Source: DASYKS01 sp031404815 (GTDB lineage: Bacteria > Acidobacteriota > Thermoanaerobaculia > Multivoradales > UBA5704). From it: DNA of 64,000 nt. Location of the stretch: contig JANNIH010000088.1 of assembly GCA_031404815.1 (NCBI GenBank), forward strand, positions 62,001 through 126,000. Reading direction: 5' to 3'. The notes under the pieces are model-generated. The model did not search any database. It was not told the origin of the DNA and saw nothing but the letters and a program-made list of their open reading frames with translations. This document shows, one piece after another, positions 56,604-64,000 of this stretch; position 1 is the stretch's first letter, and each line of letters opens with the position of its first letter. The position numbers and the translations under genes were made by a program.

Positions 56604-57443
56604 ATGCCACCGACACCCACCCCCCCTGCGTCCGCAACCGTCACCCCGATCGCTCCTACCGCGGTCGCTTCGACGCCCTACCCCGGGCATGTCTTGAAAA
56701 TCGGCGAACCGAACAACGCCGCCGTGCGCGCCTTGCGGGTTCGGCTGAACGAGGTCGGCTGCGGCCCGATCGCCGCCACCGGACCGTTCGATGCCGCGGT
56801 CGGCCAGGCGACCAAATTGTTCCAGAGCCGGTTCACCGACCTCGACGGCCAGCCGCTCAAGGTAGATGGCCAAGTCGGGCCGATCTCCTGGGCGGCGCTG
56901 TTCGGCGCCGATGCGGTCCCCGCTTCGACCGGACCGATCGCGCCGCTCCTCGCCCGCGCACTGGAGGTCGCCGCGTCGCAGGTCGGGGTGATGGAACAGC
57001 CGCTCGGATCGAACCGCGGTCCGCAGGTCGATCAGTATTTGAAATCTACCGGCACCCCGTTCGGCAGCGCCTGGTGCGCCGCGTTTCTCTACTGGTGTTT
57101 CGACCAGGCGGCCGACCCATTGGGCCGCGCGAACCCCTTGGTCCGGACCGGCGGCGTGCTCGCCCATTGGAATGGCGCTCGTACGCGGGGCATTCCTCGG
57201 CTGCTCGCTCTAAACGCGATCGCCAACCCTGCGCTCGTTCGTCCGGGGTTGATCTTCGTGATCTCCCACGGCGCCGGCACCGGCCACACCGGCCTGGTCG
57301 AAGCGGTCGAAGCGGGCAAGCTGGTGACGATCGAAGGAAACACCAACGACAACGGCTCGCGCGAAGGGATCGGCGTCTTCCGCCGCTTCCAGCGGAAGAT
57401 CAACTCGATCAACAAAGGGTTCATCGACTACGGGGAGCTCTAG
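56604..57443 (+). CDS. Peptidoglycan-binding and CHAP amidase domain protein
   Basis: A 279-residue protein. The first 25 residues are Pro/Thr-rich, then comes a PG_binding_1 domain at about 30-110 (VRALRVRLNEVGCGPIAATG, FDAAVGQATKLFQ and VDGQVGPISWAALFG). A CHAP domain follows at about 125-279, with Cys in SAWCAAFLYW and His in GTGHTGLVE, and EGNTND next. It should cut peptidoglycan cross-links. No signal peptide is seen, so it may be released by lysis, by phage-like export or through an unrecognised route. GGAGG lies before the ATG. The 3' end overlaps the convergent hydrolase gene by 23 bp. Confidence 0.85.
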   Translation: MPPTPTPPASATVTPIAPTAVASTPYPGHVLKIGEPNNAAVRALRVRLNEVGCGPIAATGPFDAAVGQATKLFQSRFTDLDGQPLKVDGQVGPISWAALFGADAVPASTGPIAPLLARALEVAASQVGVMEQPLGSNRGPQVDQYLKSTGTPFGSAWCAAFLYWCFDQAADPLGRANPLVRTGGVLAHWNGARTRGIPRLLALNAIANPALVRPGLIFVISHGAGTGHTGLVEAVEAGKLVTIEGNTNDNGSREGIGVFRRFQRKINSINKGFIDYGEL

Positions 57444-58404
57444 CCTCGGGATCGCGGCTCGGTTCGGCCGGCACATCGCGGATCGGCCCGGGGGGCGGCT
57501 CCTTCAAGACCCAGAGCAGGTGGGCGACGAAGTCGTCCGGGCATTCCGCCTGCGGGGTGTGGCCGCATTCGGCGAGCAGGTGAAACCTTGCCCGCGGCAG
57601 CTCCCGCGCGTAGCGCCGGCCGAGGTCGGGGGGAAACAACTCGTCCGCAGCGCCCCAGATCAGATCGGTCGGAACCTCGATCCGGGCGAGCCGTCCGTCG
57701 AGAAAATCGCGGCGGGAGAAGCTGGCAAAAATGCGCGGTGCCGGCCCTTCCTGCATCTTCTCGACCACATCGTCGAGCAGAAAGCCCGGCAGCGGCGGCA
57801 TGCGCGGACCGAGCAGCGCTTCGGTGAAACGGCGCGCCTCGGCTCGATTGCGCACCAGAAACCGGACCTTCGGCTCGTAGAGCAGGCCGCCGGTGTCGAC
57901 CAGAACCAGCCGTGCCACCCGCTCCGGGTGGCGTTCGGCGTAGAGTAGGGCGACCCAGCCGCCAAGCGAATTGCCGACCAGGATCGGCGGCGCGCCCGGC
58001 GCCTCTTTAGCAAGCAGCGCTTCGAGGCCGGCCACCTCGTCGGAGATCGACAACGGCCCGCGCTGCGGTGCGCTCCCGCCATGGCCGGGGAGGTCGATGA
58101 CGATCAGAGGATGTGCCGCCCCGAGCGCGCGCACCGACTGCGCCCAGACCCCGGCGTCGTTGCCCAAGCCATGGATCAAAACGAGGGTCGGGGCCGTCGA
58201 TTTCGGTGCGCCCCCCACCCAGTAGCTGAGGCGACCGCGCGGCCCCGCAAACGTCCGATGTTCGAGCCCGGCGAGCGCCAGGCGCATCCGGACCACGCCG
58301 CGCCAGAGACCGAGCGGATTCGTCCAGACCAAAACGCACGCCGCCGTGAGCAGGAGAGTCAACACCCCGAGCGCCAAAAGCAATCGGGTCCGCCGAGGCG
58401 ACAC
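57421..58404 (-). CDS. Membrane-anchored alpha/beta hydrolase
   Basis: A 327-residue protein. An N-terminal anchor (LLLALGVLTLLLTAACVLVW) is followed by an alpha/beta hydrolase with LVLIHGLGNDAGVW (oxyanion), nucleophile Ser in VGNSLGGWVAL, Asp in IWGAADELFP and His in AECGHTPQAE. The reaction cannot be told. The GTG at 58404 comes one base after the stop of the glycosyltransferase gene, so it belongs to the surface-glycan operon. Confidence 0.85.
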   Translation of the reverse strand: MSPRRTRLLLALGVLTLLLTAACVLVWTNPLGLWRGVVRMRLALAGLEHRTFAGPRGRLSYWVGGAPKSTAPTLVLIHGLGNDAGVWAQSVRALGAAHPLIVIDLPGHGGSAPQRGPLSISDEVAGLEALLAKEAPGAPPILVGNSLGGWVALLYAERHPERVARLVLVDTGGLLYEPKVRFLVRNRAEARRFTEALLGPRMPPLPGFLLDDVVEKMQEGPAPRIFASFSRRDFLDGRLARIEVPTDLIWGAADELFPPDLGRRYARELPRARFHLLAECGHTPQAECPDDFVAHLLWVLKEPPPGPIRDVPAEPSRDPEARAPRSR

Positions 58405-58405
58405 C

Positions 58406-59776
58406 CTACCCGACCTCCATCACATCCGAGATCTGCGCTCGGAGGATCGGCAACTCCTCGGGCAGCCAGCGCGCAAAACCGGCGCTTGCGAACAGCTCGG
58501 CGTCGCCGGGATAGGTGGGCACCAGATAGAGCGGGAAGCGAGCGAAGATCTCGCGGTCGGAGCGCTTCCTGCGCGCTTGGATCGCAGCCCGTTTGGCCGC
58601 CGATTCGTCGAGGTGGCCGAGCAGGTAGGCCATCGTGCGGAACTGGGCGATCGTCCGCTCGTCGGTCACCTGCGGCGCCTGGCCGGGGGCCTCCGGCCCC
58701 GGATCTCCGCCCAACCGGCGGGCGATTTTGAGCAGGCTGCGGCGGAGCGATTCGCGCGCTCCGTGGCGCCGGAAACGACGGAGGATGCCCGCCGGGGTCC
58801 AGGGTTCGCGGAGCGCTGGATTCGCCGCGGCGGGCGCGGCGGGCGCTACGGGGGGCGTCGGTCCCCGCTTGCCCGGAGCGGTGTTCGCGATCCAGCCGGC
58901 GTACGGGTCGATCGCGAAAGTCGCGCCGCCCGGGTTGTTCTCGACCAGCATGGTCTGGGTCCGCGACAGAAACGCGAGCAGGACCGCGGGCATCAGCCGT
59001 TCCCAGATCCCCGCCTCGTAGTTCTTGTAGGCGGTGAGAAAGGCGTTGCGCTCGAACAGGAAACCGCGGTTGAACAGACCGAGCAGGTCGCTCGTGGCGC
59101 TCGACCGATGGTGGACGATGGCACCGGGCGCAAAGGTCACCCGTTCGCCCCCCGACCAGAGGCGCCAGCCGAGATCGACATCTTCCAGATAGGCGAAATA
59201 GGCCTCGTCGAAACCGCCCGCGGCGAGAAACGAGCTCTTACGGATCAGCAGATTGCCGCCGCAGGCGAACAGCAGCTCCTCCCCCTCGCCGGGAACGACC
59301 GCGGAATCGAGCGGCCGGCGGTAGTCGATCTGAAACGCATGCCCGTCGAACGTCATCGCGCCGCGCGCGAAGTCGAGTCGCTCGCCCGCCCAGTCGACGA
59401 TCTGCCCGGAGACCGCGGCGACATCTTCGGGCGCAGCGGCGAACGCCGCCACCAATCGCGCGAGCCAATCGGGGCGGGGCCGGGTGTCGTTGTTGAGCAG
59501 CGCCACCGCATCGCCCGCCGCTTCTGCGACCAGCCGGTTGTTGCCGGCACAGAACCCCAGGTTGACCGGGCTCTCGATCAGGCGCAGATTCGCGAGGCCC
59601 GCGGCGGATGAGCTGCGGAGCCATTGCGCGGTGCCGTCGGTCGAGCCGTTGTCGAGCACCAGGATCTCCCAGGGCACGCCCGGATCGTGCTGTTCCTGAA
59701 GCGCCGCGAGGCAGATTTCCAGATGCTCCCGACCGTTCCAGGAGAGGATGGCAACAGAGACGTGGCGAGGCTTCAT
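58406..59776 (-). CDS. GT2 family glycosyltransferase
   Basis: A 456-residue protein. The GT-A domain has VAILSWNGREHLEICLAAL, VLDNGSTDGTAQWL, NPR-like LLNNDTRPRP (DxD equivalent), and FACGGNLLIRKS, YLEDVDLGWRLW (ED acid). It resembles rhamnosyl- or similar transferases that use NDP-sugars. The last 180 residues are helical and basic with a Pro/Ala linker. ATG 59776 overlaps the stop of the next-upstream glycosyltransferase gene (ATGA). Confidence 0.9.
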   Translation of the reverse strand: MKPRHVSVAILSWNGREHLEICLAALQEQHDPGVPWEILVLDNGSTDGTAQWLRSSSAAGLANLRLIESPVNLGFCAGNNRLVAEAAGDAVALLNNDTRPRPDWLARLVAAFAAAPEDVAAVSGQIVDWAGERLDFARGAMTFDGHAFQIDYRRPLDSAVVPGEGEELLFACGGNLLIRKSSFLAAGGFDEAYFAYLEDVDLGWRLWSGGERVTFAPGAIVHHRSSATSDLLGLFNRGFLFERNAFLTAYKNYEAGIWERLMPAVLLAFLSRTQTMLVENNPGGATFAIDPYAGWIANTAPGKRGPTPPVAPAAPAAANPALREPWTPAGILRRFRRHGARESLRRSLLKIARRLGGDPGPEAPGQAPQVTDERTIAQFRTMAYLLGHLDESAAKRAAIQARRKRSDREIFARFPLYLVPTYPGDAELFASAGFARWLPEELPILRAQISDVMEVG

Positions 59777-61071
59777 CGGGGGGAGAGCATCCTCTGGAGG
59801 CGACGCCGGGCACGGAAGGCGAACGAATCGGCGGGTGCGTGGGTGGCCGGCGCACGGGCGAAACGCTCCTTGGTCGGATCGATCCGCGGCTCGCGGCAAA
59901 ACGCCACCAGCGGCGCGAGCGCCCGCTCCCAGCGGAACGATTCGAGCAGCCCGGCCGCCCCGGCGCGCAAAGAATCGTCGGCCCTCTCTCCCGCGTCGAG
60001 GGTTGCAATGAGCGCTGCGCCGAGTGCCGCGGCATCGCCCGCGGGTACCACCCGACCGGCGTGGTGTTCCACCAGCATTCGGCTCATCGCCCCGCCGACG
60101 CTCGTGATCACCGGACAGCCCGCCGCGAGCGCGTCTAAAAACCGCGTGCGCAGCGACAGGCGCGTTTCGAGCGTCGGCCGGTGCGGCGCGACCAACAGAT
60201 CGACATCGCGCAGCAGGTCGTAGCGCCGCTCGGACGGCACCCAATCGATCAGCTGGACGCGCGTCCCCCAGACTCCGCGGCGTCGGCAGCGCGCCTCGAC
60301 TTGCCCCAACAGGCGTTGCGGCGTGCTCTCCGGGTTCGGGTTCGCGATCAACAGCAGGGTCCAATCGGGCCGGTCGAGCCGGTCCAAGGCGTCGAGCAGC
60401 GTCCACGGATCGTACCAATCGTAGAGACCGCCGAAGAGGAGACGCTTTTCGCCCGCCCGACGCGGCGGCAGGTACGCCACGTGCGGCGGCAGCTCGTCCG
60501 GCACGCCGAACGGCACCGGAGCGATCAGGCCGGCGAGGTCGGGGTCGCCCACCGTCCGCTCTGGGTTGACCCGGCCGAGCGCGGCGAGAAAGCCGAGGTA
60601 GAACGTCCGTTGTTCCTCGGACGAACAGAGGAAGAAATCGCCACGCGACATCTGGAGCACCCAGGTCGCATGATCGTTTCGGTACGGATCGAGCCCGAGG
60701 GTCGGGACGTACGAGAAGTTCTCGATCAGCCAGGGGTCGTAAAGGTCGATCGCCACCGGGAGCGCCCCGGGCCAGCCCGAGCCGGAGCCGAGTTCGAGCA
60801 GGGCATCGTTGGCCAGCTGCCCCTGGGCCACGACCGAGGTGCAGCCCGCAACGAGCGCGCGCAGGTTGCCACGCTCGAATCGGGCGACCTGCGTGGCATC
60901 GAGCGGCACGGCGGCGAGCATCTCATCAGGGCTGGCGGGCGAGATCAGCCGCACTTCGAGCCCGAACCCGGGCAGGCGGCGCGCCAGCTCGGCGTAGCGG
61001 ATGCCGATCCCGGCCATCCGCGGGCGGATCGGTTCGCTCGAAAGTATCGCGACGCGCGGTGTCTCAAGCAT
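59773..61071 (-). CDS. GT4-type glycosyltransferase
   Basis: A 432-residue GT-B enzyme. VAILSSEPIRPRMAGIGIRYAEL at the N-terminus shows the Gly-rich acceptor loop. LLFGGLYDWYDPWTLLDAL follows, then LIDWVPSERRYDLLRDVDLLVAPH and a nucleotide-sugar region FLDALAAGCPVITSVGG. The C-terminal tail is basic (FRARRRLQRMLSPR) and could touch the membrane. It starts 7 bp after the upstream stop. Involved in surface polysaccharide assembly by context. Confidence 0.88.
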   Translation of the reverse strand: MLETPRVAILSSEPIRPRMAGIGIRYAELARRLPGFGLEVRLISPASPDEMLAAVPLDATQVARFERGNLRALVAGCTSVVAQGQLANDALLELGSGSGWPGALPVAIDLYDPWLIENFSYVPTLGLDPYRNDHATWVLQMSRGDFFLCSSEEQRTFYLGFLAALGRVNPERTVGDPDLAGLIAPVPFGVPDELPPHVAYLPPRRAGEKRLLFGGLYDWYDPWTLLDALDRLDRPDWTLLLIANPNPESTPQRLLGQVEARCRRRGVWGTRVQLIDWVPSERRYDLLRDVDLLVAPHRPTLETRLSLRTRFLDALAAGCPVITSVGGAMSRMLVEHHAGRVVPAGDAAALGAALIATLDAGERADDSLRAGAAGLLESFRWERALAPLVAFCREPRIDPTKERFARAPATHAPADSFAFRARRRLQRMLSPR

Positions 61072-61078
61072 CGACGGG

Positions 61079-63043
61079 TCAGCGGGAAAACAGCCTGTGG
61101 AGACGCCAGGCACGGGTCGCTTCCATCGCGCGGATCAGCCCGTTCAAACGTTCGATCTCGGCGTAGGTGCGGCCGAGGTGCCCGGTCTGGTCATCGATCG
61201 TGGCATGGAGCGCCCTTTCCTCGCCGTAGAGCCGAGTGAGGTCCACCGCCTGGCGGGCGAGATCGCCGGCGAGCCGCTCGTGCTCCGCGGCCCGTGCGGC
61301 GAGCGCGCCGTTGGCGGCATGAAAACGCTCCTCCCACTCGACGCGTTCGCGAGAAACGTCCGCGTGCATCTGGCGGAGCGCCCCGATCTGGTCGGCAGCG
61401 GCGGCGAGGTGACCGCGCAGAATCTCGCTCTCGGTCTGCCGGCGCACCACATCTTCGCGCGCCTCGACCCCTTCGCGGCGGAGGGTGTCGACCGCGCGGG
61501 CGAGAGCGTCGGGGCCGATCCGGTCGGAGTGCTTGGCGAGCACCCGTTCTTTGACTGCCATAAAATCGCCCCGCTCGCGCGGCCGTTCACCGAAAATGTG
61601 GTGCGCCGCCCCCCGGAAATGGCGATACTCGCAGGTGACCACCGACCGGTGGTGAAACGGCGACAGGGCGGCCAGCCGGATCAGCAGATCCCAGTCTTCG
61701 AAGAACGGCAGGGAGGGATCGAGCGGCCCCGCCGCGCGCAGCAGCTCGCGCTCGATCAGGAGGGTGTTGAACGGGATGTAGTTGTCGAGCAGCAGCAGGT
61801 CGGGATCGAAATCGCGGCTGTAGGGGAGGCGGCGTTCGCAGCACCTCCAGCCCACCGCTCCGGCCTCCCCTCCGTGCCCGCCGGCCAGCTCGTAGATCGC
61901 GACCGCGGCATCGGTATAGGCGACGCGCACTCCGGCCCCTTGCACCATGGCGGCGAGGGTCGCCAAATGCTCGGGGGCGGCGAGATCGTCGTCGTCGAGA
62001 AAACCGATGTAGGCGCCGGACGCCGCTTCGATTCCCGCCTGGGCGGCCATCGCCCGGCCGCGCGTCGCGTCGAGATCGACCCGCACCACGGGCCACGGGA
62101 AGCCCGACGGAATCTCAAGCGCCGCGCCGCCGTCGTTGACCAGGACGATCTCGGTTCGCGAGTAGGTCTGGCAGGCGAGCGAGGCGAGCGCTTCGCCAAG
62201 CAGCTCCGGTCGATCCCTGGTGCGCACGACCACCGAGACGATCGGCCCCTCGCGCACCTCCAGCAGCTCGGGGTTGCCGCCGAGGTGGCGGATCAGCTGA
62301 GCGGCGCTCCGGGTGCGGAAATCGTCGATGCTCAAGCGGCGGTAGGCCTCGGCGAGCAGAACCCCCGGCGGCAACGTCAACGTCCGATGGCGGCGCAGGC
62401 CGAGCGCCGCGTTCCAATAGGGGTGGCGTTCGGCTTGACTCGCGTGCGCGGCAAACGCCCGTTCGAGCCGCTCGGCCTGATCTGAAACATCCACCAGCAG
62501 ATCGGGGAAGGCCGGCCGATTGACCTCATAGGCGAGGATGCGCAGACCGGCGAGGGCCGAAAAGTCCTGCGCCGTCTCGCCCTCCGGCCGGAGCGGCGCG
62601 AGCAGGCGATGGAGCGCCGCGAACGCCGCGCGGTGATCGGCGCTCCCTTCGAGCGGCGACGGGACGAGCAGCAGCTCCGGCCGCTGGGAAAGCAACGCGC
62701 GGCGAATCCCCGCGGCGATCGCATCCAGCTGGTCCGAGAGGGCTCCATCCGGCAGATCGAGGGCATCAAACCCCGAGAGGCCGAGAATCGCCACCGCGCG
62801 CTCGGACTCCTTGCGCCGACGCGCCCGATAGGCCGCGCGGTCCGGTATCGCTTCGACACCCCCGCCACCGTCCGAAAGGAACAGCACTCGCACGGCGGCA
62901 CCCGATGCGGCCAGCTGGGCGAGCAGGCCGCCCGGCCCGAGCACCTCGTCGTCGGGGTGGGGGGCGATCGCGAGCACGCTCGCCGCCGCGACCGTTTCGG
63001 TCGCTCCGGGGAGGTGGAAGGGGTTCGAGTTCGTGGGGTTCAC
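61079..63043 (-). CDS. PIG-L deacetylase / GT2 glycosyltransferase fusion with coiled-coil tail
   Basis: A 654-residue fusion. Residues about 20-235 form a PIG-L/LmbE N-acetylglucosaminyl-deacetylase-like domain (IAPHPDDEVLGPGG zinc motif, FLSDGGGG, EGSADHRAAF). Residues about 270-490 form a GT2 domain (VSVVVRTRDRPELLGEALAS, LVNDGG, DLDATRGRAMAAQAG, FLDDDDLAAPEH and PFFEDWDLLIRLA). The last 110 residues are coiled-coil with Glu/Arg/Ala heptads. One protein may thus add a sugar and deacetylate it. GTG 63043 overlaps the sulfatase stop (GTGA). Confidence 0.88.
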   Translation of the reverse strand: MNPTNSNPFHLPGATETVAAASVLAIAPHPDDEVLGPGGLLAQLAASGAAVRVLFLSDGGGGVEAIPDRAAYRARRRKESERAVAILGLSGFDALDLPDGALSDQLDAIAAGIRRALLSQRPELLLVPSPLEGSADHRAAFAALHRLLAPLRPEGETAQDFSALAGLRILAYEVNRPAFPDLLVDVSDQAERLERAFAAHASQAERHPYWNAALGLRRHRTLTLPPGVLLAEAYRRLSIDDFRTRSAAQLIRHLGGNPELLEVREGPIVSVVVRTRDRPELLGEALASLACQTYSRTEIVLVNDGGAALEIPSGFPWPVVRVDLDATRGRAMAAQAGIEAASGAYIGFLDDDDLAAPEHLATLAAMVQGAGVRVAYTDAAVAIYELAGGHGGEAGAVGWRCCERRLPYSRDFDPDLLLLDNYIPFNTLLIERELLRAAGPLDPSLPFFEDWDLLIRLAALSPFHHRSVVTCEYRHFRGAAHHIFGERPRERGDFMAVKERVLAKHSDRIGPDALARAVDTLRREGVEAREDVVRRQTESEILRGHLAAAADQIGALRQMHADVSRERVEWEERFHAANGALAARAAEHERLAGDLARQAVDLTRLYGEERALHATIDDQTGHLGRTYAEIERLNGLIRAMEATRAWRLHRLFSR

Positions 63044-64000
63044 TGGATGTACCCTAAGGCACGCAGGCTCTTTTCGGTTTCCGCGCTCGCCGCCGCCGAA
63101 GGGGGGCGACCGGCATCCCCGCGGCGCCAGAGCCAGATCGTGCCGCCCGCAACGGTGAGCGGGAAGCGCCCTGTTTCGAGCGCCGCCAGATCCACCGGCC
63201 CCGCGCCGTGAGCCGCTCCGCCCCCGAGGCGGATCTCGCCTTCCGGCAGCGGCCGGCCGTCGATCACTGCGGCGATCGAGACCACCGCTCCGGTCTCCCC
63301 GTGGACCAGGAAACCTTTGCTCCGCCGCGCGCTCGACTCGCAGCCCAGGTCGAAGCGGACGGTCGCACCGATCAGCTCGACCCGGTCGCCGGGCGCCAGG
63401 AACAATGGCAGCACGCTCGTCGGCGCCCGTTCGAACCCGATGCTACCACCGAGCCGGGCGCCCGCCGGACAGGGGCGGAGGACCACGCGCAGGCCGCGCA
63501 GCTGTTCGTCGAGCTGGGCCGAGAGAATCGCATCGATCGGCGGCAGCGCACCGCCCGCCGGGGTGCGCTCGCCGGCCGGATCAGCGAGCAGGTTCTGCCG
63601 CTCGCCCGGATCGGCGGCCAGATCGTACAGCTCGTCGGTTTGTAGCCGGCCGAGATCGAGATTCCACAGATGGGCCTGCAGGTCATCTTCGGGTGCGAAC
63701 GGCTGCGCTCGGTTGAACCGAATCCGCTTGCTCCGGTCGAGGATCGTGGCGACCCGCAGCGGCCCGCTCGCCAGGTGCTGAGCGAACGCCGGGCGACGCG
63801 GCACCGCGCCCTTCCCGAGGAGCGCGGGCAAAAGGTCCACGCCGTCCCACGCCGGATCGGCTTTGGCGCCGATCGCCGAGGCGAACGTCGGCGCCAGATC
63901 GAGCAGGCGGACGACCCCGGACAGGCGCTTACCCGCCGGGATCCGGCCGTCCCAGCGGAAGATGAGCGGGACATGGATCTGCTCGTCGTAGAGCGTCTGG
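63040..64000 (-). CDS. Sulfatase-type (alkaline phosphatase superfamily) protein, C-terminal part
   Basis: A frame open to the right edge gives 319 residues. It begins QTLYDEQIHVPLIFRW and LLDLAPTFASAIGA, the usual late part of a sulfatase, then ELYDLAADPGERQNL, a block common to arylsulfatases. A C-terminal addition of 150 residues follows, beta-rich, with FLAPGDRVELIG, and ends LRALGYIQ. The N-terminal catalytic half lies outside the window. Co-operonic with glycosyltransferases; a role in removing or transferring sulfate or phosphoethanolamine on surface glycans is likely. Confidence 0.85.
   Translation of the reverse strand, partial: QTLYDEQIHVPLIFRWDGRIPAGKRLSGVVRLLDLAPTFASAIGAKADPAWDGVDLLPALLGKGAVPRRPAFAQHLASGPLRVATILDRSKRIRFNRAQPFAPEDDLQAHLWNLDLGRLQTDELYDLAADPGERQNLLADPAGERTPAGGALPPIDAILSAQLDEQLRGLRVVLRPCPAGARLGGSIGFERAPTSVLPLFLAPGDRVELIGATVRFDLGCESSARRSKGFLVHGETGAVVSIAAVIDGRPLPEGEIRLGGGAAHGAGPVDLAALETGRFPLTVAGGTIWLWRRGDAGRPPSAAASAETEKSLRALGYIQ

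Overview
The window is high-GC, compact, Gram-negative DNA. Lipid A and LPS-core genes (lpxB, an msbA-like exporter, rfaE1/rfaE2, a heptosyltransferase) imply an outer membrane. A 1,267-residue kinase with TolB-like and TPR parts, a MidA methyltransferase, TrmFO and a type IV pilus PilB next to them fit Acidobacteriota, possibly Thermoanaerobaculia. That placement is an inference from gene content only. Coding DNA has strong G/C third positions. Two patches with lower GC (about 26.3-26.9 kb and 35.1-36.5 kb) look acquired.

Layout. 1-8.4 kb: a tightly coupled leftward operon with two dynamin-like GTPases, a third membrane protein of similar plan but without a P-loop, an Hsp70/actin-fold ATPase, a papain-like cysteine peptidase and two unknown proteins. 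It is preceded by a truncated ECF sigma fragment and a tRNA-Glu relic. 8.8-9.4 kb: a 21-bp-register repeat array. 9.4-17.6 kb: housekeeping leftward genes (yicC, DUF374 acyltransferase, msbA, lpxB, two small membrane proteins, HU/IHF, rpsA). 17.8-20.6 kb: Hsp20, a second kind of repeat array and a two-gene ABC-ATPase plus TOPRIM-like (DUF4276) unit resembling split OLD/PARIS-type defence. 20.6-24 kb: secreted proteins bracketed by a 118-bp direct repeat. 23.9-26.3 kb: an OmpR-type two-component system. 27-31.3 kb: a cyclase, DUF1116 and truncated FdrA gene set, then trmFO across a palindromic element that carries both divergent start codons. 31.3-32.9 kb: xerC followed by a 42-bp-register array. 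33-36.5 kb: a mosaic of gene remnants, vapBC and a higBA-like operon with a third gene. 36.8-49 kb: tRNA-Phe, the TusA-like protein, the large kinase, YHS, MidA, heptose genes, pilB and the cobalamin adenosyltransferase. 49.6-57.4 kb: an S4 protein, a CarH/LitR-like B12 regulator with a probable small target gene, an AI-2E transporter, an exonuclease, dinB, fumC and a CHAP amidase. 57.4-64 kb: a leftward surface-glycan operon (sulfatase, PIG-L/GT2 fusion, two glycosyltransferases, hydrolase).

The strongest candidate for an undescribed system is the GTPase/Hsp70-like/peptidase operon at the left edge. Overlapping ATGA junctions and short gaps suggest co-translation of proteins that act together at a membrane. 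The second notable theme is a set of intergenic arrays. Two of them, 23 kb apart and different in sequence, share a 42-bp plan (27-bp dyad plus 15-bp spacer) kept in exact register for about 600 bp with no insertion or deletion.

The region is also rich in small palindromic elements that have become part of genes: one supplies the last codons of the DUF374 gene, one supplies start codons for fdrA-C and trmFO, and one sits in frame inside the heptosyltransferase. All functional statements come from reading motifs by eye. No database search was run.
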